DNA of 51,517 nt from an uncultured Bacteroidales bacterium (lineage in GTDB: Bacteria > Bacteroidota > Bacteroidia > Bacteroidales > UBA11471), in assembly GCA_947589325.1 (NCBI GenBank), contig CANQAM010000015.1, forward strand, positions 1 to 51,517. Direction: 5' to 3'. Shown one piece after another: positions 34,569-44,416 of this stretch. The notes beneath the pieces are model-generated. The model had not been told where the DNA came from. It saw nothing but the letters and a program-made list of their open reading frames with translations, and made no database searches. Both the position numbers and the translations under genes were made by a program. Position 1 is the stretch's first letter. Each line of letters starts with the position of its first letter.

Positions 34569-36452
34569 TTAAAAATGAATCTTGATGCCCGCCATGACGG
34601 TGGCGCGGGGCATCGGGAATCCGGCATTTATTTCATAACGTTGTGCCAGCAGGTTTTCGCCGCGCGCCCAGAGGCTCAGCGGCTTGGCGGCTCGGAACGA
34701 CACTTGCGCGTTCCAAAGCACGAAATCTTCGGTCTGTGCCTGTGCTCCCACTGCCGTGTAGAGTCCGGCGATGTACTGAATTCCGGTAGAGGCTTGCCAG
34801 CGGCCGGCGGCGTAGGCGGCGCCCGCGTACAACTTGTGTTCGGGGGCAGCCAACACGGAATTTTCCATGTGCAGGTAGCTGTAATTGGCCTCGACCGCCC
34901 ATGCGTCGGAGATGTGCCATGCCGCCTGCGCTTCGACGCCCGCATTTTTTATTTCGCCGGTATTGACGTTTTGCGGACGCCCGTCCATGCGGACGGTCTG
35001 TATCAGGTTGTCGCCGTCGATATAGAAAATGTTGATGCCGTAGGAAACGCTCCCGACACGCTGCGAAAAAGCCAGCTCGTAGTTCCACATGCGCTCGGGT
35101 TTCAGGTCGGGATTGTGTGGCGGGAACATATACATTTCACGAATGGTAGGGAATCGGAATCCCTTGCTCGCCGAGATTTTCAGCCCGATGTTTTTCGGCA
35201 GACGGAAAGAAAGCCCCGCTTGCGGCACCCACTCCGTGCCTGCCTGCGAATGGTGGTCGATGCGCACGGCGGCGTCGAAGGTGAGCCACGCTACGATGTC
35301 CTGCCTGAAATCGAGGTAGCCGGCTATCTCGTCTTGCGTCTTGTCGGCGATATCCGAGCGTTCGCCCGCCTGCTCGCCGCTCACGTAGTCGTTCCACGCT
35401 TCGCCGCCGAAGCGGTAATAATCGACGCCTGCCGTCAGCCGGTTTCCCTTGAAGCATTGCGCGCTCTGATACAGCGATATGCCCAGCATGTTGTCGCGCG
35501 AGCGGTAGCGGTAGTCCAGCGGCGATTCGCCGGCTGCCGCATCGTATCCGTCGTTTATCCAATGGTTCCCGAAATTGTAGAAGAAACTGAGTGCGCCCGA
35601 TGTCTTTTCGTAGCGGTTTTCCACCGCCACCGACGTCATGCCGCGCGTAATCCGCTGGTCGGCGTCGGTGAGGGGCGCCGACACTTCGCCCGGGTTGGAG
35701 GCGTTGAAGTGGGTTATCTGCACGTCGGCGTGGGCATTCCATGCCTTAGCAAATTCATATCCGAATTTGGCATACCCGCCGCACTGGTCGAACACCATAT
35801 CCCGCCGGTGTCCGTCGGTGCGATTGTACGAGGCAGCTATCACGCTGGTGAATTTGCCGGCGTGCACGCGGTTGGTAATTTCGGTTTCCAGCGTGTTAAA
35901 CGAACCGTAACCCGCACTGATGTCGGTTTTCACGCCGTTGTCCTGCATTTTGCGGGTAACGATGTTTATCACGCCTCCCATGGCGTTGGAGCCGTACAGC
36001 ACCGATGCCGGACCGCGCAGCACCTCCACGCGCTCTGTCATCAGCGGTTGGTACGAGTCGGATATGGGGTGCCCCATCAATCCCATGTATTGCGGGTGTC
36101 CGTCGATAAGCACCATCATCTGCCCCGAACCGCCGCTCAGTCCGCGTATCGATATGCCGCCGGCAGCTCCGCCCGAAACGCCGTAGCCCAAGACGCCCCG
36201 TGCCGTCGTAAAGAGTCCGGGCACCTGTTCTGTCAGCAGCGGCAGGAGCGACGGGCGCATACTCTGCTCTATCGTTGTGCGGTCGATGACGGAAACGGTC
36301 ATCGGGAGATGCCGCACGTCGGTTTCGTTGCGTGTGCCCGTAACCACCACTTCGCTTACGGCATACGTCTTTGCCGTGCGTGTCGTATCGTTTTGCGCCA
36401 TTGCCGGAAAGGTGAGCAGCAAAAAGAAAATTCCTCCGACAAATTTTTTCAT
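34569..36452 (-). CDS. TonB-dependent outer membrane receptor
   Basis: About 627 residues from ATG 36452, where the signal peptide starts (MKKFVGGIFFLLLTFPAMAQ). The ATG 33 bp upstream overlaps the promoter. The TonB-box/plug region reads YAVSEVVVTGTRNETDVRHLP then ISIRGLSGGSGQMMVLIDGH and VEVLRGPASVLYGSNAMGGVINIVT (about residues 28-160). The barrel has FRFPTIREMY and ends in a C-terminal Phe (AGIKIHF). It lacks the SusC N-terminal domain and has no SusD, so it belongs to the iron/cobalamin-type receptors rather than the PUL. The ligand is unknown and no substrate-specific neighbour is present. Confidence 0.93.
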   Translation of the reverse strand: MKKFVGGIFFLLLTFPAMAQNDTTRTAKTYAVSEVVVTGTRNETDVRHLPMTVSVIDRTTIEQSMRPSLLPLLTEQVPGLFTTARGVLGYGVSGGAAGGISIRGLSGGSGQMMVLIDGHPQYMGLMGHPISDSYQPLMTERVEVLRGPASVLYGSNAMGGVINIVTRKMQDNGVKTDISAGYGSFNTLETEITNRVHAGKFTSVIAASYNRTDGHRRDMVFDQCGGYAKFGYEFAKAWNAHADVQITHFNASNPGEVSAPLTDADQRITRGMTSVAVENRYEKTSGALSFFYNFGNHWINDGYDAAAGESPLDYRYRSRDNMLGISLYQSAQCFKGNRLTAGVDYYRFGGEAWNDYVSGEQAGERSDIADKTQDEIAGYLDFRQDIVAWLTFDAAVRIDHHSQAGTEWVPQAGLSFRLPKNIGLKISASKGFRFPTIREMYMFPPHNPDLKPERMWNYELAFSQRVGSVSYGINIFYIDGDNLIQTVRMDGRPQNVNTGEIKNAGVEAQAAWHISDAWAVEANYSYLHMENSVLAAPEHKLYAGAAYAAGRWQASTGIQYIAGLYTAVGAQAQTEDFVLWNAQVSFRAAKPLSLWARGENLLAQRYEINAGFPMPRATVMAGIKIHF

Positions 36453-36482
36453 GTTTTTCAAGTGAATATAGGAAAACGGCGA

Positions 36483-36490
36483 CAAAGTTA
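36483..36490 (-). promoter_or_regulatory. -7 element (TAACTTTG) of the TonB receptor gene
   Basis: Minus-strand reading from 36490 to 36483 gives TAACTTTG. The predicted leader is about 24 nt, too short for a cobalamin or other riboswitch. Confidence 0.55.
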
Positions 36491-36585
36491 ATTACCGCCG
36501 TCGTAACAAAAAAATATACGGATTACTTATTTGCAACCGAAATTACGGATTCTCCCGCCGGAAGCGGCGAGGGACTTTTAGGCAA

Positions 36586-37053
36586 TCACTCCTGTTCGAG
36601 CAATTTGAAGCGCAGGCGCAGCCGCCCGTTTTCGTAGTCGCTGCTGATGATTTTGAAGGTACCTATTTCTGCCGTGTTCGATACGTGCGCGCCGATGCAG
36701 GCGCACACGTCGTAATCGCCGACCCGCACGATGCGCAGCGTTTCCGATGCGTCGGCGGGCAGTTTCGAGAGATCGACATCGGCAGGCACGTGTTCGCGCG
36801 AAACGAATTCGACAGTTACCGGCAGATGCCGCCGTATCACTTCATTGACTTTTTCTTCTACGGCAGCCAATTGCTCGGGTGTCGGCGCCTCCGGAAGTTC
36901 GTAGTCGCATTTACTTTTCTTTCGTTCGATGTGGGCGTTGCGCGAGCGGGGACACCCGAACATCGTTACCATAGTCCGGTTCAGAATGTGCTCCGTCGTG
37001 TGCATGGGCGGATATTCCTGCTTGTTGTGTTCGTTGAGTTGCGGTTCTTCCAT
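36586..37053 (-). CDS. AlaX-type alanyl-tRNA editing protein
   Basis: A 155-residue stand-alone tRNA_SAD (ThrRS/AlaRS second additional domain) protein that hydrolyses mischarged tRNA, as AlaX does for Ser- or Gly-tRNA(Ala). Zinc/catalytic ligands are HTTEH near residues 18-22 and CACIGAH near residues 117-123, the HxxxH ... CxxxH pattern. It lies 22 bp after fcl in the same direction. An earlier ATG gives 16 residues before the HTTEH motif; MHTTEH at residue 17 would be very short. Specificity for the charged tRNA is inferred from the family. Confidence 0.87.
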   Translation of the reverse strand: MEEPQLNEHNKQEYPPMHTTEHILNRTMVTMFGCPRSRNAHIERKKSKCDYELPEAPTPEQLAAVEEKVNEVIRRHLPVTVEFVSREHVPADVDLSKLPADASETLRIVRVGDYDVCACIGAHVSNTAEIGTFKIISSDYENGRLRLRFKLLEQE

Positions 37054-37075
37054 AAATTGGTATGTAAGACGTTAG

Positions 37076-38194
37076 TCAATAGAAGTTTACCTCTCCCGGT
37101 CGAGGCGTACGATGTATCTTATTTAAGCTACTAATGTACCAATCATATAATTTTTTTACTCCCTCTTCGATGTCGATTCGGTGGTGCCACCCCAAAGCGT
37201 GCAGACGGGAAACGTCGCACAATTTTCGCGGGGTGCCGTCGGGTTTGGAGGCATCGAAATGCAGCGCGCCTTTGTAGCCGACAGCGGCTGCGATAAGCTC
37301 TGCCAATGCGCGAATGGTTATTTCTTTTCCCGTTCCGATGTTGATATGGCAATTCCGCACTTCGGGTGAGTTGCCGCGCAAGTCATCGAAATCGACGTGT
37401 TCCATGACGAAGATGCAGGCATCTGCCATATCTTCCGACCAAAGAAATTCGCGCAGCGGGCGTCCCGTACCCCATAGCGTTACGCCGTCGGCGGCTATTC
37501 CGTAACCCGACAATACATTCGTTATCGCTTCTTGGGAAGAGGTTCCGTCGATGCCTTTGACGGGGCGGGCAGCCATGTCGGCGCGTATCATCGCCCAATC
37601 GCCTTCGCGCAGGCAGTGTGACAGGAAGATTTTGCGTATCATCGCCGGCAGCACGTGGGAGTTTTCCAAATGAAAATTGTCGTTCGGACCGTAAAGGTTG
37701 GTCGGCATCACGGCAATGTAGTCGGTGCCGTATTGCAGATTGAAGCTCTCGCACATTTTCAGCCCCGCGATTTTGGAGAGGGCGTAGGGTTCATTAGTAT
37801 ATTCCAGCTCGCCCGTCAGCAGGTATTCTTCCTTGATGGGCTGCGGACAGTTGCGAGGATAGATGCACGTCGAGCCTAAGGCAAGCAGTTTCTTTACGTC
37901 GTGCCGGAATGCCTCGACGATGACGTTCGTCTGTATTTGCAGGTTTTCATAGATGAAGTCGGCGCGGTAGGTGTTGTTTGCCATGATGCCGCCTACATGG
38001 GCGGCGGCAAGTATCACGTATTGCGGACGCTCCTCATCGAAGAATTTTCTCACGGCGCCGGCATCGAGCAGGTCGAGTTCTTGGTGCGTTCTGCCCACGA
38101 GCTGCGTGTAACCTTTCGACAGCAGGTTGTTCCAAATGGCGGAACCTACCAGCCCGCGATGTCCTGCCACATATATTTTCGCCGATTTTTCCAT
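37076..38194 (-). CDS. fcl: GDP-L-fucose synthase
   Basis: A 372-residue extended SDR that epimerises and reduces GDP-4-keto-6-deoxymannose to GDP-L-fucose. Motifs: YVAGHRGLVGSAIW (NADP-binding GxxGxxG), AAHVGGIMANN, LGSTCIYPRNCPQPIKEEYLL and the catalytic YALSK (about residue 138). It is longer than E. coli WcaG (321) owing to an insertion around residues 200-245 (IRADMAARPVKGIDGTSSQE), usual in Bacteroidales. It starts 9 bp after gmd. Bacteroidales use GDP-fucose for capsule and glycoprotein fucosylation. Confidence 0.97.
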   Translation of the reverse strand: MEKSAKIYVAGHRGLVGSAIWNNLLSKGYTQLVGRTHQELDLLDAGAVRKFFDEERPQYVILAAAHVGGIMANNTYRADFIYENLQIQTNVIVEAFRHDVKKLLALGSTCIYPRNCPQPIKEEYLLTGELEYTNEPYALSKIAGLKMCESFNLQYGTDYIAVMPTNLYGPNDNFHLENSHVLPAMIRKIFLSHCLREGDWAMIRADMAARPVKGIDGTSSQEAITNVLSGYGIAADGVTLWGTGRPLREFLWSEDMADACIFVMEHVDFDDLRGNSPEVRNCHINIGTGKEITIRALAELIAAAVGYKGALHFDASKPDGTPRKLCDVSRLHALGWHHRIDIEEGVKKLYDWYISSLNKIHRTPRPGEVNFY

Positions 38195-38203
38195 TTCCTG
38201 ATT

Positions 38204-39268
38204 TTATTTTGCCGATGACGATTTTACCGATTCCATGTCATGTCGTACCATGATTTTCACCAATTCGGCAAAAGAGGTTTTTCGCGGATTCCAGCCCAGC
38301 AGGTTTTTGGCTTTGGACGGGTCGCCCAACAGCTGTTCCACCTCCGCCGGTCGGAAGTATTTCGGATCGACGGTTATCAATTCCCGTCCGGTGGCGGCAT
38401 CGTATCCTTTCTCATCGACGCCTTCGCCTTCCCAGCGTATCTCTATGCCTGCCTCTTTGAACGCCAGCGTCGCAAACTCGCGCACCGTGTGGTATTCGCC
38501 GGTGGCGATGACGAAATCTTCGGGCGTGTCGTGTTGAAGCATCAGCCACATGCACTCCACGTAATCTTTGGCATACCCCCAGTCGCGCAGCGAGTTGAGG
38601 TTGCCCAAATAGAGCTTGTCTTGAAGTCCCTGTGCTATGCGGGCTGCCGCCAATGAAATTTTGCGCGTAACGAACGTTTCGCCGCGTCGTTCCGATTCGT
38701 GATTGAAGAGAATCCCGTTTACGGCGAACATTCCGTAAGACTCCCGATAGTTTTTGGTAATCCAGAATCCGTATTGTTTGGCTACTCCGTAAGGGGAGCG
38801 CGGATAGAAGGGGGTCGTTTCTTTCTGCGGAACCTCCTGTACCAGTCCGAACAGCTCGGACGTGGAGGCTTGGTAGAGGCGGCATTTCTTTTCAAGTCCG
38901 AGTATTCGCACGGCTTCCAGCAGTCGGAGCGTGCCTACGGCATCGGTTTCTGCCGTATATTCGGGCACGTCGAAAGAGACTTTTACGTGCGATTGCGCCG
39001 CCAGATTATATATTTCATCGGGCTTTACGAGTTGTATGATGCGCACCAGCGACGACGAGTCGGTCATGTCGCCGTAGTGCAGGTTTATCAATCGTTTGCG
39101 GTGCATATCGCGCACCCACTCATCGAGGTAAAGGTGCTCGATGCGTTCCGTGTTGAACGAGGACGACCGCCGTATGATGCCGTGTACTTCATACCCTTTA
39201 CTCAAAAGAAATTCGGCAAGGAACGAACCGTCTTGTCCCGTGATACCTGTAATTAGAGCGACCTTCAT
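38204..39268 (-). CDS. gmd: GDP-mannose 4,6-dehydratase
   Basis: A 354-residue enzyme that makes GDP-4-keto-6-deoxy-D-mannose. Motifs: [19 protein letters not shown] (GxxGxxG), [33 protein letters not shown], the catalytic [15 protein letters not shown] (YxxxK) and [18 protein letters not shown]. The -7 element TATATTTG lies 27 bp upstream of the ATG. It is the first gene of gmd-fcl-alaX and supplies the substrate for fcl. Confidence 0.98.
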   Translation of the reverse strand: MKVALITGITGQDGSFLAEFLLSKGYEVHGIIRRSSSFNTERIEHLYLDEWVRDMHRKRLINLHYGDMTDSSSLVRIIQLVKPDEIYNLAAQSHVKVSFDVPEYTAETDAVGTLRLLEAVRILGLEKKCRLYQASTSELFGLVQEVPQKETTPFYPRSPYGVAKQYGFWITKNYRESYGMFAVNGILFNHESERRGETFVTRKISLAAARIAQGLQDKLYLGNLNSLRDWGYAKDYVECMWLMLQHDTPEDFVIATGEYHTVREFATLAFKEAGIEIRWEGEGVDEKGYDAATGRELITVDPKYFRPAEVEQLLGDPSKAKNLLGWNPRKTSFAELVKIMVRHDMESVKSSSAK

Positions 39269-39294
39269 ATTCAGTATGTTTGTTTTACGACGGA

Positions 39295-39302
39295 CAAATA
39301 TA
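39295..39302 (-). promoter_or_regulatory. -7 element (TATATTTG) of gmd-fcl-alaX
   Basis: Minus-strand reading from 39302 to 39295 gives TATATTTG; leader about 20 nt. No clear -33 box. Confidence 0.5.
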
Positions 39303-39369
39303 GCAAAAAAAGGAATATTTCCTACGTGAACAGCAAAAACGGTTTTGGAAGCTCGCCTTTGAAAATGCG

Positions 39370-40140
39370 TTATCCGACGATGCGGGTGCCTTTGGCCGAC
39401 GCAAGGGCATCGGCGCGGGTGATGATGACCTCTTTCACGCCGGCGTCGATGGCATGAAAAGCGTTTTCGAGTTTGGGTATCATGCCGCCTTGCACCGTTC
39501 CGTCGGCTTTCAGCCGGGCGAAGGCTGCTTTGTCGATTTGCGGAATGACGCTGTCGTCATCGTTTTCGTCGCGCAGCACTCCTTTTTTCTCGAAACAGTA
39601 AATCAGCGTAACGTCGAAGAAGGGGGCGAGGGCTTTGGCTGTTTCGCCGGCTATCGTGTCGGCATTGGTGTTGAGCAGCTGTCCGCAGCCGTCGTGGGTA
39701 AGCGGTGCGAGTACGGGCACGATGCCGTCGTGTATGAGGCGCGCAAGGATTTCTCCCCGCGCCGCTTTTATGTCGCCTACGAAACCGTAATTGACGGCGC
39801 CTGCCGGACGTTTTGCGGAGCGGAGTATGTCCATGTCGGCGCCGGTCATACCCAAAGCGTCGATGCCGAGAGCTTGCAATCCGGCGACGATGTTTTTGTT
39901 CACGAGACCGCCATACACCATCGTTACCACCCGCAGCATATCGGCATCGGTGATGCGGCGTCCCTCGACCATGTGCACCGGTATGCCGAGCTGTTCGGCA
40001 AGGCGGGTCGCCGAGCGTCCGCCGCCGTGTACCAAAAGTTTGTTGCCTTTTATCGCGGCGAAGTCGTGCAGCAGCGTGTGCAGGGTCGCTGCCTCCTCTA
40101 CGATTTTTCCGCCTACTTTGATGATTGTCAGTTTTTCCAT
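39370..40140 (-). CDS. argB: Acetylglutamate kinase
   Basis: A 256-residue amino-acid kinase that phosphorylates N-acetyl-L-glutamate (or N-succinyl-glutamate, the variant used by some Bacteroidetes) in arginine synthesis. Motifs: [11 protein letters not shown] at the start, [50 protein letters not shown] and the C-terminal [24 protein letters not shown]. It begins 9 bp after the prfB stop, so it is co-transcribed with prfB and the acyl-CoA ligase; the other arg genes are not in the window. Confidence 0.95.
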   Translation of the reverse strand: MEKLTIIKVGGKIVEEAATLHTLLHDFAAIKGNKLLVHGGGRSATRLAEQLGIPVHMVEGRRITDADMLRVVTMVYGGLVNKNIVAGLQALGIDALGMTGADMDILRSAKRPAGAVNYGFVGDIKAARGEILARLIHDGIVPVLAPLTHDGCGQLLNTNADTIAGETAKALAPFFDVTLIYCFEKKGVLRDENDDDSVIPQIDKAAFARLKADGTVQGGMIPKLENAFHAIDAGVKEVIITRADALASAKGTRIVG

Positions 40141-40149
40141 GATGCAAAA

Positions 40150-41260
40150 TTATTCTCCGCCGAATTCCATCAGGTAGGCTTTGATGAAGTCGTCGATGTT
40201 TCCGTCCATTACGCCTTGCACGTCGGACGTTTGGTAGTTGGTGCGGTGGTCTTTCACTCGTCGGTCGTCGAATACGTAGCTGCGTATCTGCGAGCCCCAT
40301 TCGATTTTTTTCTTGCCGGCTTCCACTTTTGCCTGTTCTTCACGGCGCCGGCGCAGCTCCTTGTCGTAGAGTTGCGAGCGGAGCAGCTGCATGGCGCGTT
40401 CTTTGTTTTTTGGCTGGTCGCGTGTTTCGGTGCATTCGATGAGTATCTCCTCCGTTTCGCCGGTATCGGGATTTTTCCAGTTGTAACGCAGCCGCACACC
40501 CGATTCCACTTTGTTCACATTCTGTCCGCCGGCGCCGCCGCTGCGGAAAGTGTCCCACGAAATGTCTGCCGGATTGATGGCTATTTCTATCGTATCATCG
40601 ACCAGCGGTACGACGAACACCGACGAGAAAGAGGTCATGCGTTTTCCCTGCGCATTGTAGGGCGATACGCGCACCAGCCGGTGAACGCCGTTTTCGCTTT
40701 TGAGATAACCGTAGGCGTAGTCGCCTTCGATTTCTATGGTAACGCTTTTGATGCCGGCATCGTCGCCGTCGATGATATGGGTAACGGCGGCTTTGTAACC
40801 GTGCGCCTCGCACCAGCGCAGGTAGAGCCGCATGAGCATTTCCGACCAGTCCTGACTTTCCGTGCCGCCCGCACCGGAATTGATTTTGAGCACGGCGCCC
40901 AGTTTGTCTTCTTCGTGGCGCAGCATGTTGCGCAGTTCGAGCGACTCGATGAGGGCGCAGGTGCGGGTGTATATTTCGTCGAGTTCGGCTTCGGTGATGA
41001 CTTCTTCTTTCACGAAATCGAAAGCGAGTTTCAACTCTTCGACGGCTTTGTCGGCTTCGTCGAATTTCTCAATCCAAAACCGCAGCTCTTTGACTTTTTT
41101 CATTTGCGCTTCCGCTTTTTTGCGGTCGTCCCAAAAATCGGGAACGTGCGTGCGCAACTCTTCTTCTTCGACTTGTATCAACTTCGAGTCGATGTCAAAG
41201 ATACCTCCTCAACGCCAGCTTGCGTTCTTCTGTCTCTTTTAATTGTTCTGCTGTAATCAT
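40150..41260 (-). CDS. prfB: Peptide chain release factor 2 with programmed +1 frameshift
   Basis: RF2 recognises UGA and UAA stop codons. Translation starts at ATG 41260 (MITAEQLKETEERKLALRRYL) and meets TGA at 41197-41195. The frame then shifts +1 and continues DIDSKLIQVEEEEL. The signal is classical: AGGAGG at 41209-41204, a 3-nt spacer, then CTTTGAC. The total of 1111 nt is 370 codons plus one base. Downstream motifs: GAGGTESQDW, the SPF-type tripeptide region (VRVSPYNAQGKRMTSFSSV) and GGAGGQNVNK with the GGQ that triggers peptide release. High RF2 should favour stopping at the TGA, giving autoregulation. An internal TTG at 41181 is not the start. Confidence 0.96.
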
Positions 41261-41270
41261 GGTTATCGTG

Positions 41271-43073
41271 TTAAGCGTACATGGCTTCTATTTCTGCTTT
41301 GTATATGCGGTTGATGACTGCGCGGCGCAGTTTGAGCGTGTCGGTCAGCTCGCCGGTCTCCATGCTGAAAGCGCGCGGCAGCAGCGTGAACCGCTTTATT
41401 TGCTCGAAGTGGGCGAAGTTGGCTTGCAGCGCGGCGATGCGCTCCTGTATCAACTTTTGGATATTTTGGTTCTTTACCAAATCTTCGAGTGCCTGATAGC
41501 GGATATGCCGTTGGGCGGCATACTCTTTGAGCGCTTCGAAAGCGGGAATGATGATAGCCGTTACATACTTGCGGCAATCGCCGATGACGGCTGCCTGTTC
41601 GATGTATTTGTCTTCGCCGAGCTTGGCTTCGAGGGCTTGCGGGGCGATGTATTTTCCGTTCGAGGTCTTGAAAAGGTCTTTTATCCGTTCCGTCAGTACG
41701 AGGCTGCTGCCGGCGTCGAGGCGTCCGGCATCGCCCGTGCGGAACCAGCCGTCGGCGGTGAATGCGGCTGCGGTGGTTTCGGGTTTGCGGTAATATCCTT
41801 TCATCACGGTGGGACCCTTTACCAGTATCTCGTTGTTTTCGCCGATTTTCACCTGTACTTCGGGCAGTGTTTCGCCGACCGAACCTATTTGATAGCCGGT
41901 AAGTCCGAAGCACGAAACGGTGGCTGTCGTTTCCGACAGACCGTACCCGTAAAGAATATTGATGCCGCAGCTGTGCAGAAATTCGTTTATCGTGTCGGAG
42001 AGTGGTGCGCCTGCCGTCGGGAAAATATTGCCGTTTTCTATGCCGATGGCTTTGCGCAGCTTGCTGAATACCAACTTGTCGTATAGGGCGTATTGCAGGG
42101 AAAGCAAAAGCGGTACCCGCCGCCGGTTGCGCAGATAATCGATGTTGCGGCGCCGACCGACGGACAGTGCCCGCGTGAAAAGCGCACGCCGCATTTTCTT
42201 GGACGCGGCGATTTTTTCCTGTACGGCGACATACACTTTCTCCCAGAAGCGGGGCACGCTGCACATCACGGTGGGGCGCACCTCTTTGACGGTCTGCTGT
42301 ATCTCTTTCGGGTTGAGGTTGATAACCACCCGTATACCTTTCGTCAGGCAGAAGTATGTCCACCCTCGCTCGAAAATGTGGGTGAGCGGAAGGAAGCACA
42401 GCGATACGTCTTGGTCGGAACACATGGTCAGCCGCTCGTCGTGCAGCCGCATGGCGGCTTCGTAATTGGCATGAGTGAGCATGACGCCTTTCGATTCGCC
42501 CGTCGTCCCCGACGTGTAGATGATAGAGGCGAGGTCGTCGGGCACACGGCTTTCGGCACGCTGCGCCATAAGGCTTTCGCACGCAGGCGTATAGGCGGCC
42601 CTTGCGTTGAAGTCGGAAAAGTAAATCGACGTCGTATCGTCGGCGGCGCGCTGCACGCGCGGGTCGAAGATGATGATTCGTTTCAGGGTCGGACAGCTTG
42701 ACATCGCTTTGTAAACGGTGTCGTACTGATATTGTTCACCGACGAATACATAACGGATAGCGGCTTCGCGCACGATGTATTCCGCCTGTTCGAGCGAACC
42801 GGTGGGGTAGAGGGGTACGACGACCGCCCGTATGGCGTATGCCGCGAAATCTACGACGAGACTTTCGGGTTTGTTGGGCGTGTAGGTGGCGATGTTTTCC
42901 TGTATGCCGATGCCCCATGCGAGCATGGCGCGGGCGGTGCGTTCAATCTGCGACTCGAATTCGCTCCACGATATGGAGATCCATTTTCCGTCGGCATTTT
43001 TATAGCGTAAGGCTTCTCTATTTCTGTATTTACGGGCTTGTGCCGTAATCATACGGGAAAGTTGATAAACCAT
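41271..43073 (-). CDS. Long-chain fatty acid-CoA ligase (AMP-forming)
   Basis: About 600 residues. It activates a fatty acid with ATP and CoA via an acyl-adenylate. Motifs: IIYTSGTTGESKGVMLTHAN (AMP-binding P-loop), FLPLTHIFERGWTYF, GYGLSETTATVSCFG and WFRTGDAGRLDAGSSLVLTERIKDLFKTSNGKYIAP (the DxG...R..K region). Start: ATG 43073 (MVYQLSRMITAQARKYR). The frame extends to 43103, but that ATG overlaps the -7 element at 43101-43108. It ends 10 bp before prfB. The chain-length preference is not visible. Confidence 0.92.
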   Translation of the reverse strand: MVYQLSRMITAQARKYRNREALRYKNADGKWISISWSEFESQIERTARAMLAWGIGIQENIATYTPNKPESLVVDFAAYAIRAVVVPLYPTGSLEQAEYIVREAAIRYVFVGEQYQYDTVYKAMSSCPTLKRIIIFDPRVQRAADDTTSIYFSDFNARAAYTPACESLMAQRAESRVPDDLASIIYTSGTTGESKGVMLTHANYEAAMRLHDERLTMCSDQDVSLCFLPLTHIFERGWTYFCLTKGIRVVINLNPKEIQQTVKEVRPTVMCSVPRFWEKVYVAVQEKIAASKKMRRALFTRALSVGRRRNIDYLRNRRRVPLLLSLQYALYDKLVFSKLRKAIGIENGNIFPTAGAPLSDTINEFLHSCGINILYGYGLSETTATVSCFGLTGYQIGSVGETLPEVQVKIGENNEILVKGPTVMKGYYRKPETTAAAFTADGWFRTGDAGRLDAGSSLVLTERIKDLFKTSNGKYIAPQALEAKLGEDKYIEQAAVIGDCRKYVTAIIIPAFEALKEYAAQRHIRYQALEDLVKNQNIQKLIQERIAALQANFAHFEQIKRFTLLPRAFSMETGELTDTLKLRRAVINRIYKAEIEAMYA

Positions 43074-43100
43074 GTTGCGAGCATTTTGTGAAGAATGCCG

Positions 43101-43108
43101 CAAAGGTA
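43101..43108 (-). promoter_or_regulatory. -7 element (TACCTTTG) of the acyl-CoA ligase-prfB-argB unit
   Basis: Minus-strand reading from 43108 to 43101 gives TACCTTTG. The expected transcription start near 43094 leaves about 20 nt to ATG 43073. Confidence 0.6.
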
Positions 43109-43158
43109 CGAATAAAAAACGGAATACGAAAGAAACTTCTTTGCGCCGATGTGTTCCG

Positions 43159-44397
43159 CTACTTCTTTTTGAGGCTTACGCGGCAGGGGTGGTCGAGGTC
43201 GTCTTTCCACGCCTGCAAGTGTTCGAACCACGCTTCGGGCGTCTTGTAGCCGAATGTCTCTTTCATCGACGTGAACGTGATGTAGTAGGTGAATCCCGTC
43301 GTGTTCGGCGCCTGCACCTGATAGAGGTAATTCACCTTGTCTTTGGTTTCATCGACTACGTATTGGGCGGGCAGGCAGGTGCCGAGACCTACTGTTTCTT
43401 TGGCGTATTTTACGGTGTCGTTTACCGGCCAGTGCGTGCCCCAGCAGCCTACCAGTCCTTGATGGTCGCTGTACGACACGGAGCCTGTGATGTCTTGCAC
43501 GCCGGTACAGAACGTTTCGTTGCCGAGCGGTTTGTCGAAAATCACATCGACTTGCGCATCGCGGTGTCCGCCGTACAGAATGTAGCGGCAAGTCATGTTG
43601 AGCCGGCTGTCGCCGTACTGCCAGCCGCGCGCTTCCATATCGACGACGGTGCGCACGGGTCCGTATGCCAAAATGCGTCCGGTACGCTCTTTTACCGGCG
43701 TTATGTGTATGGCTTTTTTGTTTTTGGCGTCCCACCCTTTGAGTGCGCCGGCGCCGCAGCTTCCGCTGACGAGCAGCACATCGTCGCCGAATCCGGCTGC
43801 CAACTGTTTGTCATCGGGGTACCAGCCGCTCGGCTCTACTTCAAATCCTTTGTGGAATTTGCCGTATATATCGACCGTCTGTTTCTGATCGAAGTAGATG
43901 CGGTATGCCACGAGTTCCGATTCGAAAGCCGGTCCGTGGTGGTAGAGGTTGTTGTAGATGTTGGTGGTGCCGGGTATGGTGAGGGCATCGATTTTTTTAT
44001 GTCTGTCGCGCTTGTTGCTTTTGTCGTAAATCTTCATGTCGGCATATACGCGGGCGGGGTAGCGGTCGGGTGCGGCTTCGGCTGCCGACACGGTGAGCCG
44101 CAGCTTCTTTGTGGTCTGCGCCGGCATATCGACAACGAAGGCTATTTCGTCGCCGGCTCCGTCGCGGTCGAGGTCATCGACTTGCGAGGGAATCTCTTTC
44201 TCTCCGTCGAAAAGGGTGGCGGATTGTATATCGAATGCACACTTCAAATCCTTGACTTTGAGCACGACGGGATAGTCGGACTTTTCTTTTGTCCACGCAT
44301 TTTCTATTTCGATGTAGAGCGTTTTTTCCTGTGCCGTAAGTTGTGCGGCGAGGCACACGGCAAGCAGCGTTGCCGATAGTTTGGCGTATTGTTTCAT
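43159..44397 (-). CDS. DUF4861 domain protein, exported
   Basis: A 412-residue protein with signal peptide (MKQYAKLSATLLAVCLAAQLTAQ). The rest is a single DUF4861-type domain, found widely in Bacteroidetes and often near glycan-degrading genes; its fold resembles carbohydrate-active beta-sandwiches. Visible conserved stretches include SQVDDLDRDGAGDEIAFVVDM, YHHGPAFESELVAYRIYFD and CWGTHWPVNDTVKYAKETVG. It starts 19 bp after the beta-barrel gene on the same strand. No catalytic residues can be assigned. Confidence 0.82.
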   Translation of the reverse strand: MKQYAKLSATLLAVCLAAQLTAQEKTLYIEIENAWTKEKSDYPVVLKVKDLKCAFDIQSATLFDGEKEIPSQVDDLDRDGAGDEIAFVVDMPAQTTKKLRLTVSAAEAAPDRYPARVYADMKIYDKSNKRDRHKKIDALTIPGTTNIYNNLYHHGPAFESELVAYRIYFDQKQTVDIYGKFHKGFEVEPSGWYPDDKQLAAGFGDDVLLVSGSCGAGALKGWDAKNKKAIHITPVKERTGRILAYGPVRTVVDMEARGWQYGDSRLNMTCRYILYGGHRDAQVDVIFDKPLGNETFCTGVQDITGSVSYSDHQGLVGCWGTHWPVNDTVKYAKETVGLGTCLPAQYVVDETKDKVNYLYQVQAPNTTGFTYYITFTSMKETFGYKTPEAWFEHLQAWKDDLDHPCRVSLKKK

Positions 44398-44416
44398 GGT
44401 ATTTATGTATTTGTAA

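Noticed and set aside
34485-36491. 668-codon + strand ORF opposite the TonB receptor
   Set aside because: Antisense shadow; the minus-strand frame has the signal peptide, plug and barrel motifs.
39454-41256. 600-codon + strand ORF opposite argB and prfB
   Set aside because: It covers two well-supported genes on the other strand and has no domain of its own.
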